A stretch of DNA of 64,000 bases, taken from Azoarcus sp. DN11 (lineage in GTDB: Bacteria > Pseudomonadota > Gammaproteobacteria > Burkholderiales > Rhodocyclaceae). How positions within the stretch are numbered: position 1 is the first letter of the stretch; each line of letters begins with the position of its first letter. Made by a program: the position numbers and the translations under genes. This document shows, in pieces, positions 51,818 through 62,884 of this stretch. The stretch spans positions 1,178,001-1,242,000 of the forward strand of contig NZ_CP021731.1 in NCBI RefSeq assembly GCF_003628555.1, given 5' to 3'. The notes under the pieces are model-generated. The model was not told where the DNA came from. It did not search any database and was given only the letters and a program-made list of their open reading frames with translations.

Positions 51818-52846
51818 ATGATCAAGGTTGGCGTCGTCGGCGGTACGGGTTATACGGGTGTCGAACTGCTCAGGTTGCTTGCGCGTCATTCCGGCGTGAA
51901 ACTGCATGCCATCACGTCGCGTGGCGATGCCGGCATGGCTGTGTCCGAGATGTTCCCGAGCCTGCGCGGCCGCGTCGACCTGCGCTTCGTCGCACCTGCC
52001 GAGGCTGCGCTCGACCAGTGCGACGTGGTTTTCTTCGCCACGCCCAACGGCATCGCCATGCAGCAGGCGCGTGAACTGCTCGGCAGGGGCGTGCGCGTCA
52101 TCGACCTTGCCGCCGACTTCCGCATTCGTGACGTTGCCGAATGGGAGAAGTGGTACGGCATGACGCACGCGGCACCCGAGCTGATCCCCGAGGCCGTGTA
52201 CGGCTTGCCGGAACGCAATCGCGAACAGATCCGTTCCGCTCGCCTGCTCGCCAATCCCGGTTGCTACCCCACCGCGGTGCAACTCGGGTTTCTGCCTTTG
52301 GTCGAGGCGGGCGTTGCCGACCTGTCGCACCTCGTCGCCGACGCCAAGTCGGGTGTTTCGGGGGCGGGCCGCAAGGCCGAGGTGCATACGTTGTTTGCCG
52401 AAGCGTCCGACAGTTTCAAGGCATACGGCGTCCCGGGGCATCGTCATCTTCCGGAGATCCGCCAGGGACTGGTCGGCATGGCGGGCAAGCAGGTCGGGCT
52501 TACCTTCGTGCCGCACCTGACGCCGATCATCCGTGGTATCCACGCGACCCTGTATGTCCGTCTGACGAAGGATGTGGACGTCCAGTCCCTCTTCGAAACC
52601 CGTTACCGTAATGAGCCGTTCGTGGACGTGATGCCGGCCGGCAGCCATCCCGAGACCCGTTCGGTGCGGGCGAGCAACCTGTGCCGCATCGCCGTCCACC
52701 GCCCGCAGGGGGGTGACGTCGTGGTCGTCCTTTCGGTCATCGACAATCTTGTCAAGGGCGCGGCCGGTCAGGCGGTGCAGAACATGAACATCATGTTCGG
52801 CCTCGACGAGGCTGAGGGGCTGGACGTGGTACCGGTCAGTCCGTAA
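51818..52846 (+). CDS. argC: N-acetyl-gamma-glutamyl-phosphate reductase
   Basis: ArgC makes N-acetylglutamate semialdehyde in arginine synthesis with NADPH. The 342-residue protein has the nucleotide-binding [17 protein letters not shown] at the start, the catalytic Cys in [11 protein letters not shown] near residue 147, and [15 protein letters not shown]. It is of the longer, class 1 type. AAGGAG lies upstream. No other arg gene is adjacent. Confidence 0.96.
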   Translation: MIKVGVVGGTGYTGVELLRLLARHSGVKLHAITSRGDAGMAVSEMFPSLRGRVDLRFVAPAEAALDQCDVVFFATPNGIAMQQARELLGRGVRVIDLAADFRIRDVAEWEKWYGMTHAAPELIPEAVYGLPERNREQIRSARLLANPGCYPTAVQLGFLPLVEAGVADLSHLVADAKSGVSGAGRKAEVHTLFAEASDSFKAYGVPGHRHLPEIRQGLVGMAGKQVGLTFVPHLTPIIRGIHATLYVRLTKDVDVQSLFETRYRNEPFVDVMPAGSHPETRSVRASNLCRIAVHRPQGGDVVVVLSVIDNLVKGAAGQAVQNMNIMFGLDEAEGLDVVPVSP

Positions 52847-52936
52847 CGGAACCAATCGTTCCCATAGTCACTCTTATTTTGACGAAAGGCGTCCGGTGAC
52901 GCATGATGTGCCGGTGCACCCCATTCAGGAGAAAAC

Positions 52937-53287
52937 ATGAGCACTGCAGTTGAAACCCCGGAACTGCTCGTCTTCACTGACAGCGCGGCGGGCAAGGTCA
53001 AGGAACTGATCGAGGAAGAGGGCAACCCGGATCTGAAGCTGCGCGTGTTCGTCAGCGGCGGTGGCTGCTCGGGCTTCCAGTACGGATTCACCTTTGACGA
53101 GGAGGTGAATGAGGACGACACGGCCTTCGAAAAGAATGGCGTGACGCTCCTGATCGATTCAATGAGCTATCAGTATCTGGTAGGCGCTGAGATCGACTAC
53201 ACGGAAGGTCTGGAAGGCTCGCAGTTCGTGATCCGCAATCCGAACGCGACCAGCACCTGCGGCTGCGGATCGTCGTTCTCTGCCTGA
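52937..53287 (+). CDS. erpA: Iron-sulfur cluster insertion protein ErpA
   Basis: ErpA is an A-type carrier that delivers [Fe-S] clusters to respiratory and isoprenoid enzymes. The 116-residue protein has the three ligand cysteines: one in [12 protein letters not shown] and two in the CGCGSSF end. The length and the [19 protein letters not shown] segment favour ErpA over IscA. AGGAG is upstream. Its terminator has been split by the IS element that follows. Confidence 0.95.
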   Translation: MSTAVETPELLVFTDSAAGKVKELIEEEGNPDLKLRVFVSGGGCSGFQYGFTFDEEVNEDDTAFEKNGVTLLIDSMSYQYLVGAEIDYTEGLEGSQFVIRNPNATSTCGCGSSFSA

Positions 53288-53311
53288 ACTCGACGCTCGC
53301 TGCGACAAGTC

Positions 53312-53342
53312 AAACGGGAGGCCGTGGCCTCCCGTTTTCTTT
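53312..53342 (+). terminator. Terminator of erpA, cut by an IS in its T tract
   Basis: AAACGGGAGGCC-GT-GGCCTCCCGTTT is a 12-bp perfect stem followed by TTTTCTTT. The last 8 bases are the target duplication of the IS, so the tail now runs straight into the IS left end. Confidence 0.85.
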
Positions 53343-54654
53343 GGTTCATCGCGTTTTTCCGGGGAAGGCGGCCTTGATCTTCAGGAAGAAATAGGCTGAG
53401 TCGCGGAACCCGTAGGCCATGCGCTTGATGACCTTGATGCGGTTATTGACGCCTTCGAGGACGCTGGTGTTGAGCGGGAAGATGGCTGAGGCGAGAATGC
53501 CTCGTAGGTACTTGCGCAGCCGTTTGGCGAAGGCGATGGCCGGCGCGATCCCGCTGTCGATGGCCAAGCGATACCAGTGCTTCCATCTTCGTGCCCCTTC
53601 TCGCACGGTCGGGGCGAACCAGACTTCCTTGATGGCCGTCTTGAGAAGATAGACAGTGGCCAGTGGCGCGTTGGCCGCCAGCAACTCGTCAAGCTTGACC
53701 GCCTGCTCGTTGCCGAGGTTGTCGCGGTTACGCAGCAACAGCCAGCGAGAGCGCTTGATCACCTGACGCTGTGCCGGCGCGCTGCGCAAGGCGTTGGCCT
53801 GATCGACCCGCACCCGATCGACCACTTCCCGACCGAAGCGCGCGACGACGTGAAACAGGTCATAGACTACTTCTGCGTTCGGACAATGGGCTCGCACCTC
53901 CAGATCGAAGGCGGTGTTCATGTCCATCGCGACGGCTTCGATGTGTTGGCAGCCTTCTTCGCCGAGCAGTTCGAAGAATGGTCGGATCGCCTCGCGACTG
54001 TTGCCTTCTCCGACCCACAGCACCCGCATGCGTTCAGCATCCATGATCACCGTCGCGTAGCGGTGTCCCTTGTGCAGGGCGAACTCATCCATCACCAGCC
54101 GACGCACCCCCTGGGCCTCGAAATCGCCGTACCGGGCCTGCAGGCGTCGCTGGTCGATGCGCTTGATGGTGTGCCAGTGCAAACCGGTCAGTTCGGCAAC
54201 ATGGGCAATCGGCAGCATCTGTACGAGCGCCTGGACCCAGGCTCGCAGTCGGTGCGTGATGCGCTCGCCCGCATCGAGCCAGCTCAGCCGCTCGGCCGCA
54301 CGCGCGCCGCACTGATAGCAGTCGAGCCGCCGGATCGGCACGTCCAGCCAGACCCGTCGGTCAAACCAGTCTCGGTCGCGCACCCGGCGCCGCCGTCGCT
54401 CATGAATCAGGACGCACTCACTGGCGCAACGCCCGCATCGGGGACGGTAAGAGGGGACTTCAGAAAGGGACAGAAGCAGCGAACCGTCGGTTCGCTCCTG
54501 GGATGAATCGACGACATGGCCTTCCCAGAAGACCAGGCCCAACATAGCATCTCGCATGACGGGGAAGAGGAAGGGGATCGGTTTGTTTGGCGACTGCCAA
54601 TCTACCAACCTCCGACCCGTCAACCTCTACTTTCCCCAGATCGCGCGAAGAACC
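53343..54654 (-). mobile_element. ISL3-family insertion sequence, complete, 1312 bp
   Basis: Both ends carry imperfect inverted repeats of about 25 bp: the left end starts GGTTCATCGCG and the right end (reverse strand) GGTTCTTCGCG, both followed after 6-7 bases by GGGGAA. The element is flanked on each side by TTTTCTTT (53335-53342 and 54655-54662), an 8-bp direct repeat as made by ISL3 elements. One intact transposase gene is inside. The perfect duplication suggests recent insertion. Confidence 0.93.
53346..54557 (-). CDS. ISL3-family transposase
   Basis: The 403-residue protein has a zinc ribbon (RPRCGRCASEC and DCYQCG pairs), a helix-turn-helix region (AELTGLHWHTIKRIDQRRL) and the DDE catalytic core with LVMDEFALHKGHRYATVIMD, AMDMNTAF with VVYDLFH, and NTSVLEGVNNRIKVIKRMAYG for the last Glu. 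All acidic residues are present, so it looks active. The stop codon lies inside the left inverted repeat. The start is uncertain: ATG at 54557 is preferred, and a TTG at 54623 would add 22 residues. Confidence 0.92.
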   Translation of the reverse strand: MRDAMLGLVFWEGHVVDSSQERTDGSLLLSLSEVPSYRPRCGRCASECVLIHERRRRRVRDRDWFDRRVWLDVPIRRLDCYQCGARAAERLSWLDAGERITHRLRAWVQALVQMLPIAHVAELTGLHWHTIKRIDQRRLQARYGDFEAQGVRRLVMDEFALHKGHRYATVIMDAERMRVLWVGEGNSREAIRPFFELLGEEGCQHIEAVAMDMNTAFDLEVRAHCPNAEVVYDLFHVVARFGREVVDRVRVDQANALRSAPAQRQVIKRSRWLLLRNRDNLGNEQAVKLDELLAANAPLATVYLLKTAIKEVWFAPTVREGARRWKHWYRLAIDSGIAPAIAFAKRLRKYLRGILASAIFPLNTSVLEGVNNRIKVIKRMAYGFRDSAYFFLKIKAAFPGKTR

Positions 54655-54684
54655 TTTTCTTTTGCGTGCGCTCCACCGCGCAGC

Positions 54685-56004
54685 TCAGTTGGCGCGCGCG
54701 ACCGTCGTGCGGTTGAGCAGAGCGAGCCGCTCGAGCAGAGGGGTGGTTTCGCGACGGAAGGCCGCGAGTGCATTGCCGGCAAGTGGCTGGGTCGTCGGTA
54801 GGGCGATTTTCATCGGATCGCGCGCAACACCGTCGACTCGGATCTCGAAATGCAGGTGCGCGCCTGTCGCCCAGCCGGTCGATCCCACGTAGCCGATCAC
54901 ATCACCCTGGCGCACGCGCTGCCCCTTGCGCAGGCCGTGTGCGAATCCGTTCAAGTGCGCGTACGCGCTCTCGTAGCCATCTCGGTGCTGGATCACGATG
55001 ATGTTGCCGTATCCGTTCTGGCCGCCCGCGAACTCCACGATCCCGTTCGACGCAGCCTTGACCGGGGTGCCCGTGGCTGCGGCGAAATCCGTGCCCTTGT
55101 GCTCCTTCCAGCGCTTGTGGATCGGGTGCATGCGTCCTCCGAAGTTGGAGGAAATGCGCGAGAATTCCAGTGGATAGCGCAGGAATGCCTGGCTCAGGCC
55201 GCGTCCTTCCGGCGTGAAATAGGTGTCTGCACCGTCGTCGTCGCGGTGCAGCACGACGGCGTAGCGCTTGCCGTCGTTGACAAACTCGGCAGCCAGGATG
55301 CGTCCGGCACGAACCCGGGTGCCCTGTTCGTGCATCGATTCGTAGACGACGCTGAAGCGGTCGCCACGCCGCAAGTCGCTGCTGAAGTCGATCTCGGTGC
55401 CAAAAATCTCCGCCAGCTTCGTCGCGATGCTGTCCGGGATGCCCGCGGCATCGGTTGCGCCAAACAGGGTCTGGCGGATCGTTCCCGAGCGCATCTCGAT
55501 CGTGACATTCGAATCCGCCGCTTCAGCGGTCTGGGTCTTGATTCCACTGACGGTCCGCTCGATCGTGAATCGTGCGTCGCCGCCGGCGATCGGGAGGCTG
55601 AGGGAGGCGAGGGTGCCGTCGGAACGTACCACTGCGAGCACGGACCGACCAGCCCGCAATTGCCGCTGTGCCTGCAGCCCTTGCGGTTGGTTCAGGTAAT
55701 CAAGGACTTCCTGGTCGTTCGCGCCGATGCGGTGAAAGATTGCCTGTATCGTGTCGCCTGGCAGCACGCGCTCGTCAAAGACGAACGGCAGGTCCGACTC
55801 GGCTGGCGCCACCGCAATCGGCCCCAGGCGTTCGGTGACCGATTCGGTAACGATCGGCGCCTCCGTCCCCCCTAGGGGGACCGCCGTGGCGGCAACGACG
55901 CCGAGTAGCGATGTGCCGATCAAAGCGCCGAGGATCCACCGCCTGCGTCCAGTGGGGAGATGGCCCCCTTGTTCGGCTAGAATCGTAACTTTTCGTGCCT
56001 GCAT
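54685..56004 (-). CDS. M23 family metallopeptidase (peptidoglycan endopeptidase, MepM-like)
   Basis: The 439-residue protein has one N-terminal membrane segment (RWILGALIGTSLLGVVAATAV) and an OapA/LysM-like domain (VLPGDTIQAIFHRIGANDQ). The C-terminal M23 domain has zinc ligands in HKGTDFA (HxxxD) and AHLHFEIR (HxH). It cleaves peptidoglycan cross-links to allow growth. Start at 56004 (ATG); a TTG at 56019 is possible. It is divergent from tyrS. The IS lies 30 bases beyond its stop. Confidence 0.93.
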   Translation of the reverse strand: MQARKVTILAEQGGHLPTGRRRWILGALIGTSLLGVVAATAVPLGGTEAPIVTESVTERLGPIAVAPAESDLPFVFDERVLPGDTIQAIFHRIGANDQEVLDYLNQPQGLQAQRQLRAGRSVLAVVRSDGTLASLSLPIAGGDARFTIERTVSGIKTQTAEAADSNVTIEMRSGTIRQTLFGATDAAGIPDSIATKLAEIFGTEIDFSSDLRRGDRFSVVYESMHEQGTRVRAGRILAAEFVNDGKRYAVVLHRDDDGADTYFTPEGRGLSQAFLRYPLEFSRISSNFGGRMHPIHKRWKEHKGTDFAAATGTPVKAASNGIVEFAGGQNGYGNIIVIQHRDGYESAYAHLNGFAHGLRKGQRVRQGDVIGYVGSTGWATGAHLHFEIRVDGVARDPMKIALPTTQPLAGNALAAFRRETTPLLERLALLNRTTVARAN

Positions 56005-56075
56005 GGGATTTTCGGACAAAAAAACTTTCGCGAGTGTAGCAAAGTTTTTCGCCGCCCCGTTGAATGGAGAATTGC

Positions 56076-57275
56076 ATGACTGACGTACAGGGCGCCCTCG
56101 AGCTGATCAAACGAGGCGTCGATGAGTTGCTGATAGAGTCCGAGCTCGCCGAGAAGCTCAAGTCCGGGCGCCCGCTCAGGGTGAAAGCGGGCTTCGACCC
56201 TACCGCGCCGGACCTGCACCTCGGCCACACGGTTCTGATCAACAAGATGCGTCATTTCCAGGAATTGGGTCATCAGGTGATGTTCCTGATCGGGGACTTC
56301 ACCGGGATGATTGGCGACCCCTCGGGAAAGAACGCCACGCGTCCGCCGCTCTCTCGCGAGCAGATCATGGAGAACGCGCGCACGTACCAGGACCAGGTGT
56401 TCAAGATTCTTGATCCGGAGAAGACTCAGATCTGCTTCAACTCGGCCTGGATGGAGTCGCTCGGGTCCGCCGGCATGATCCGCCTCGCCTCTCGCAGCAC
56501 GGTCGCACGCATGCTCGAACGTGACGATTTTGCCAAACGCTATGCGGCAAACCAGCCGATCTCCATTCACGAATTCCTGTACCCCCTCTGCCAAGGCTAT
56601 GACTCCGTGGCGATGCGCGCCGACATCGAGCTCGGCGGGACGGACCAGAAGTTCAACCTGCTGATGGGCCGCGAGTTGCAGAAGCACGATGGGCAGGCGC
56701 CGCAATGCGTCCTGATGATGCCGCTCCTTGAAGGATTGGACGGCGTGAACAAGATGTCCAAGTCGCTCGGCAACTACATCGGCATTGCCGAAGGGCCGCG
56801 TGAGATCTTCGGAAAGCTGATGTCGATCTCCGACGACCTGATGTGGCGTTACTACGAGCTCCTCTCGTTCCGCTCGATCAGCGAGATCGCCGGACTCCGC
56901 CGCGAAGCCGAATCGGGTCGCAATCCGCGGGACATCAAGGTGATGCTGGCGATGGAGCTTGTCGCGCGCTTCCATGACGCCCAGGCGGCGGAAGCGGCCA
57001 GGACGGAATTCGAAGCGCGCTTCCAGCGCGGAGTGCTCCCCGACGACATGCCCGAGGTGAATGTTGCGGTGGGTGCTGAGGGCATGCCCGTGTTTCAGGT
57101 GATCAAGCAGGCGGGTCTGACGGGCACCACGTCCGAAGCGATGCGGATGATCGACCAGGGCGCCGTGCGTCTCGACGGCGAGCGCGTCGAGGACAAGGGT
57201 CTTGTCCTGCATTCCGGGCGGACCGTTGTCCTGCAGGTTGGCAAGCGAAAATTCGCGAGCGTGCGCCTGGGGTGA
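56076..57275 (+). CDS. tyrS: Tyrosyl-tRNA synthetase
   Basis: TyrS charges tRNA-Tyr. The 399-residue protein has the HLGH (HIGH-like) and KMSKS signatures of class I synthetases, the [18 protein letters not shown] start, the GGTDQKFN tyrosine-binding loop, and a C-terminal S4-like RNA-binding domain ([16 protein letters not shown]). The length and the LHLGH form match the TyrZ-type of many betaproteobacteria. ATG at 56076 has GGAG six bases upstream. A TAGAAT box at 55978-55983 is a likely -10 element. Confidence 0.96.
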   Translation: MTDVQGALELIKRGVDELLIESELAEKLKSGRPLRVKAGFDPTAPDLHLGHTVLINKMRHFQELGHQVMFLIGDFTGMIGDPSGKNATRPPLSREQIMENARTYQDQVFKILDPEKTQICFNSAWMESLGSAGMIRLASRSTVARMLERDDFAKRYAANQPISIHEFLYPLCQGYDSVAMRADIELGGTDQKFNLLMGRELQKHDGQAPQCVLMMPLLEGLDGVNKMSKSLGNYIGIAEGPREIFGKLMSISDDLMWRYYELLSFRSISEIAGLRREAESGRNPRDIKVMLAMELVARFHDAQAAEAARTEFEARFQRGVLPDDMPEVNVAVGAEGMPVFQVIKQAGLTGTTSEAMRMIDQGAVRLDGERVEDKGLVLHSGRTVVLQVGKRKFASVRLG

Positions 57276-57464
57276 GCATCAGAGGGGCCTGGGCCCAGGA
57301 TGGACGGTTAACGTGAACGCATGCAAAGGTGACGTGTAAAATGATGTAACTCGACTTGATGCGCTTCGGGCGGTGAAGGTCGTTCGCGCCGGTTCCGGGC
57401 GGAGACCACCCTGCCGGCGCAGGCGCTTCGGTGAGCCCGTGCTTTGAGGTAGGGTTTCGCGATC

Positions 57465-60425
57465 ATGACGTTTCGATCACTGTTCGGCGTGGACAGCACG
57501 TTCAGGCCCGGTGTCCTGGGGGTGATCGCATTGGTGGTCGCGCTCGCGGTCACCGGGATGCTTATCGCGCAGTCGGAGCGTGAGGAGCTACGCATCCGGC
57601 GGGCCGAGTTGGCCGATCAGAGCGGCGACAAGGCGCATGAGATCGAGAACGCGATCCGGCATGGCCTCGCTGCGACCTATGCGTTGGCGGCCTTGGTCCG
57701 GCAGGGGCATGGCGTCGTGCCCGATTTCGATGCCGTGGCGACCGAAATGCTCCGCTATTACCCCGGCGCCGATTCGTTGCAGCTGGCGCCGGGCGGAGTC
57801 ATTCGGCAGATCGTTCCATTTGCGGAGAATGCGCGCGCGATGGGGCATGATCTCCTCGCGGATCCGGCGCGCAACAAGGAAGCATTCCTGGCCAGGGATA
57901 CCGGCGAGCTGACGCTTGCGGGACCCTTCCCGCTGATGCAGGGAGGGATAGGCGCGGCGGGCCGGTTGCCGGTATTTCTGGACGACGAGAACGGGCGGCC
58001 GCGGTTCTGGGGGTTTGCCACCGTTCTCATCCGCTTTCCGCAAATCCTCGCTAAAGCGCAACTACCCCAACTGGCGAAGCGCGGCTTGCACTATGAGCTT
58101 TGGCGCCTTCATCCGGATACGGGCCTCAGGCAGATCATCGCCGCATCATCCGACGTGCCCCTCGTCGATCCGGTCGATCGGAGCATCATGATGCCCAACG
58201 GCGCGTGGACGCTCAGTGTCGCCCCGATCGACGGATGGACCGACAAACCCGGTCTCGTCCTCAAGCTGCTGCTCGGGCTCATCTTCAGTTCGCTCCTCGG
58301 ATGGCTCGCGAAACAGATGGGCGAGCTGCGGCTTCATCGGCACAGACTTCAGGCGCTGGTCGACGAGCGAACTACCGCCTTGGCAGCGCGCGAATCCAAA
58401 CTGGGTGCATTGATCGGCTCCCTGCCGGATCAGTTGTTCGTAATGGATGACGCCGGCCGGATCGTCGAAGTCCATTCGCCGGATGCGGCCTTGTTGCCGC
58501 GCGACTCTGCGGACATCCTGGGGCGCTCGTACGACGACGTGTTTCCCCTGCCGGTCGCCGACGGGATCCGGACTGCGCTCATGGCCATCCGCGGTGACGC
58601 ACGGCGGCGCGAATTCGAATATGCGCTCGAGCTTCCTGTCGGGCGCAGACAGTTCAGCGCGTCGATGAGCCAGTTGTCCGGCGGGGACGGCCGGACGGCA
58701 GGTTTCATTGCGCTCGTGCGGGACGTCTCCGAGCGGGAGCTGGCGGAAGAAAAGATGCGCGAGGCAACGGTGGTTTTCGACGCCTCCAGCCAAGGCATCA
58801 TGACCGCCGACGCCAATGGGATCATCACGTCGGTGAACCCCGCTTTTTGCAGCATCACGGGCTATTCGGCCGCGGACGTCATCGGCAACACTCCGGCGAT
58901 GTTCAAGTCGGGGCGGCATGACGAAGCGTTCTACGAGAACATGTGGTCGACGCTCGAGAAGGTCGGCCGCTGGGAGGGGGAAATCTGGAATCGGCGCAAG
59001 GCCGGGGATATCTATCCTCAGTGGCTGACGATATCGGCTGTGCGAGACGAGGCGGGCCGGTTGATCAAGTACGTATCCATTTTCAGCGATATGACGCGGC
59101 GCAAGCAGCGCGAAGAAGTGATCTGGCGGCAGGCCAACTTCGACGTGCTCACCGGGCTCGCCAATCGCAACCTCCTCAACGACCGCTTGGACCGGGCGCT
59201 GGTGCATAGCCATCGGACCGGCAAGAAGGCGGGGTTGATCTTTCTCGACCTCGACGGTTTCAAGTGGATCAACGACACCCTCGGCCACGATGTCGGGGAC
59301 GAGATGCTCATCGAGGTCGCGGCGCGGTTGAAGGAGTGTGTCCGCCACCAGGATACGGTTGCTCGACTCGGGGGGGATGAATTCACCCTTGTCGTCGATG
59401 ACATTGAAGATGTCGACGATCTGCAGATCGTTGGAGACAAGGTGCTGCGGATAATTCGCGAACCCTTCCTGCTTGCAGGTGCGAACCGCTACGTGACCGG
59501 CAGCCTTGGCATCACTGTGTTCCCTGACGACGGCGATGACGTGCAGACCTTGCTGCGTAACGCGGACATCGCGATGTACAAATCCAAGCAATTGGGCAAG
59601 AACCGTTGCCAGTTCTATTCGCAGGACATGCAGGAGGCTGCCCGTGTTCGCGTGCAGTTGGAGGCAGAGCTGCGGATCGCAATCGAGCGCAAGGAGTTCG
59701 TGCTCTTCTATCAGCCGATCATCGATGCGGAGCGCGGTCGTGTAAGTGGTGCCGAAGCGCTTCTGCGCTGGCGTCATCCGTCGCGCGGGATCGTGGCGCC
59801 GGACGAATTCATCACGATCGCCGAGGACACCGGCCTGATTGTTCCGATCGGCGAGTGGGTGCTGAACGAAGCCCTGCGCCAGGCAAATGCGTGGCGCATT
59901 CGCGGCCTGCCACCGCTGCGCGTCGCGGTGAATGTGTCGGGCGTTCAGTTCAGGGAGCAAGGTCTGGTGGAAATGATCACCCAGGCAAGCCGTACCCCGG
60001 GCTTCGACGAGATCACGCTCGTCCTCGAGATCACAGAGTCTGTCCTCATGCAGAGCAGCGATGTCACCGAAGCGCGCATGCGCGAAATCGGCCTGTTCGG
60101 CATCGAATACTCGCTCGACGACTTCGGTACCGGCTATTCGTCGCTCTCATACCTCAAGCGTTTTCCGGTCGGTCACGTGAAGATCGACCGCAGCTTCGTC
60201 AGCGATTGCCCTGACGACAGGAACGACGTACTGCTGGTCGAGGCAATCATCAACATGGCACACAGCCTCGGGCTCAAGGTAACGGCAGAAGGCGTCGAAA
60301 CGGAAAGGCAGCGCGCCTTCCTTCGGGCGCGTAGCTGCGATTACCTTCAGGGGTATCTCATCAGTGAGCCCCTTCCGGCCGTGGATTTCGAGCGGTTTGT
60401 GTTCAGGAACGGTTCGCCGCACTGA
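57465..60425 (+). CDS. CHASE-PAS-PAS-GGDEF-EAL cyclic di-GMP protein
   Basis: The 986-residue protein has a membrane segment at about 17-35, a periplasmic CHASE-like sensor (about 50-250), a second membrane segment near 270-288, two PAS domains (about 320-420 and 435-555), GGDEF (about 565-720) and EAL (about 735-980). The cyclase motif is intact (RLGGDEF), and the inhibitory site RHQD stands five residues before it. The EAL motif (AEALLRW) and the later DDFGTGYSSLSYL and KIDRSFV loops are intact. Either activity is possible, so the net role is not predictable. The gene is alone between tyrS and rrn. Confidence 0.94.
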   Translation: MTFRSLFGVDSTFRPGVLGVIALVVALAVTGMLIAQSEREELRIRRAELADQSGDKAHEIENAIRHGLAATYALAALVRQGHGVVPDFDAVATEMLRYYPGADSLQLAPGGVIRQIVPFAENARAMGHDLLADPARNKEAFLARDTGELTLAGPFPLMQGGIGAAGRLPVFLDDENGRPRFWGFATVLIRFPQILAKAQLPQLAKRGLHYELWRLHPDTGLRQIIAASSDVPLVDPVDRSIMMPNGAWTLSVAPIDGWTDKPGLVLKLLLGLIFSSLLGWLAKQMGELRLHRHRLQALVDERTTALAARESKLGALIGSLPDQLFVMDDAGRIVEVHSPDAALLPRDSADILGRSYDDVFPLPVADGIRTALMAIRGDARRREFEYALELPVGRRQFSASMSQLSGGDGRTAGFIALVRDVSERELAEEKMREATVVFDASSQGIMTADANGIITSVNPAFCSITGYSAADVIGNTPAMFKSGRHDEAFYENMWSTLEKVGRWEGEIWNRRKAGDIYPQWLTISAVRDEAGRLIKYVSIFSDMTRRKQREEVIWRQANFDVLTGLANRNLLNDRLDRALVHSHRTGKKAGLIFLDLDGFKWINDTLGHDVGDEMLIEVAARLKECVRHQDTVARLGGDEFTLVVDDIEDVDDLQIVGDKVLRIIREPFLLAGANRYVTGSLGITVFPDDGDDVQTLLRNADIAMYKSKQLGKNRCQFYSQDMQEAARVRVQLEAELRIAIERKEFVLFYQPIIDAERGRVSGAEALLRWRHPSRGIVAPDEFITIAEDTGLIVPIGEWVLNEALRQANAWRIRGLPPLRVAVNVSGVQFREQGLVEMITQASRTPGFDEITLVLEITESVLMQSSDVTEARMREIGLFGIEYSLDDFGTGYSSLSYLKRFPVGHVKIDRSFVSDCPDDRNDVLLVEAIINMAHSLGLKVTAEGVETERQRAFLRARSCDYLQGYLISEPLPAVDFERFVFRNGSPH

Positions 60426-60841
60426 CTGGCGCGCGTGACCCCGCAAGGTTATCGCCGGCCGGCGCCATGATTGACGGCGCTGCACATCGACTTTGCGTGA
60501 TGGCGCCGGTTCCCGAAGCGCTTGACGGTTTTTCTGAGGTGTATATAATTCGCGCCTCTTCAGCGCTGCGGCGGATTTCGGCGGCGGCGGTGGGGCAGGA
60601 AAGAGGTGGTCAGGGCGGCGGCGGGTTTAAAAAAGTTTGCTGCGATGCTTGACGAAGTTGAGGTAGTTTGTCAGAATCTCTTTCTCGCTGCTTCTGCAGC
60701 GGTTCTTTAAAAAATTGGACAACCGATAAGTGTGGGTGCTTGGTTGGCGCGGCTGAGAACTGCTTCGGCGGTTTTAATGTTGCAAAGATTGAGTGCTCAG
60801 ATGTAAGTCAGTAATGATTTCTTTGAGTGCTTTGTTGGATT
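60426..60841 (+). promoter_or_regulatory. rrn promoter and leader region
   Basis: The space upstream of 16S holds two promoters and an antitermination box. P1 is TTGACG-N16-TATAAT (60522-60549), followed by the GC-rich GCGCCTC discriminator typical of growth-rate-controlled rRNA promoters. P2 is TTGACG-N17-CAGAAT (60650-60678). A boxA-like GTTCTTTAAAA lies at 60703-60713. No coding frame is supported here. Confidence 0.75.
60522..60549 (+). promoter_or_regulatory. rrn P1 promoter
   Basis: TTGACG-N16-TATAAT, one mismatch to the -35 consensus and a perfect -10 box, with a G/C-rich stretch just after the -10 as in rRNA promoters under stringent control. Confidence 0.8.
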
Positions 60842-62377
<1,536 letters not shown>

Positions 62378-62451
62378 CAAGAGACAGGCCGTGTTGGCCG
62401 AGTATCCACAACTTATCGGTTGTTCAGGCAAGAGCCTCGAGTTTGACGAGA

Positions 62452-62528
62452 GGGTCTGTAGCTCAGCTGGTTAGAGCACCGTCTTGATAAGGCGGGGGTC
62501 GTTGGTTCGAACCCAACCAGACCCACCA
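62452..62528 (+). tRNA. tRNA-Ile (GAU)
   Basis: 77 bases with an encoded CCA end, a 7-bp acceptor stem (GGGTCTG with CAGACCC), the GATAA anticodon loop part giving GAU, and a normal T arm (GGTTCGAACCC). It sits in the 16S-23S spacer. Confidence 0.98.
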
Positions 62529-62539
62529 CCGAGACGAGA

Positions 62540-62615
62540 GGGGGATTAGCTCAGCTGGGAGAGCACCTGCTTTGCAAGCAGGGGGTCGTCGGTTCGATCC
62601 CGTCATCCTCCACCA
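62540..62615 (+). tRNA. tRNA-Ala (UGC)
   Basis: 76 bases with encoded CCA, an acceptor stem GGGGGAT with ATCCTCC (one G-T pair), anticodon TGC within CTTTGCAAG, and a normal T arm. It lies 11 bases after tRNA-Ile, the standard spacer pair. Confidence 0.98.
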
Positions 62616-62701
62616 CCCGTTGGATGGGCTCGGCTAGGTGGCTCGACGAAGGGTTAAGCCGTGTGCACGGGATGTGTGCAGGGCTTAGGCCTTGGTGCCA
62701 G

Positions 62702-62713
62702 TGTTCTTTAACA
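62702..62713 (+). promoter_or_regulatory. boxA antitermination site in the rrn spacer
   Basis: TGTTCTTTAACA is close to the boxA consensus TGCTCTTTAACA and lies between tRNA-Ala and 23S, as in other rrn operons. Confidence 0.7.
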
Positions 62714-62884
62714 AAGTGGAAGAAGTAAAGTGTGCGGCAGCCGGTCGAAAGGCGGGTTGCTGCATGGGTTGGTGTGATTGCATTTTTGCGTTCATCGGCG
62801 CTTTGAACCAGCGGCCGGTGGATGCGCACAAGCGTGAGTTCGTCTGTAGCGGTTGAACCCTGGCGACAGGGTCCAGCGTTATAG

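Noticed and set aside
57288..57299. CCTGGGCCCAGG palindrome after tyrS as a terminator
   Set aside because: The palindrome has no room for a loop as a 6-bp stem and no T tract, so a terminator is not supported.
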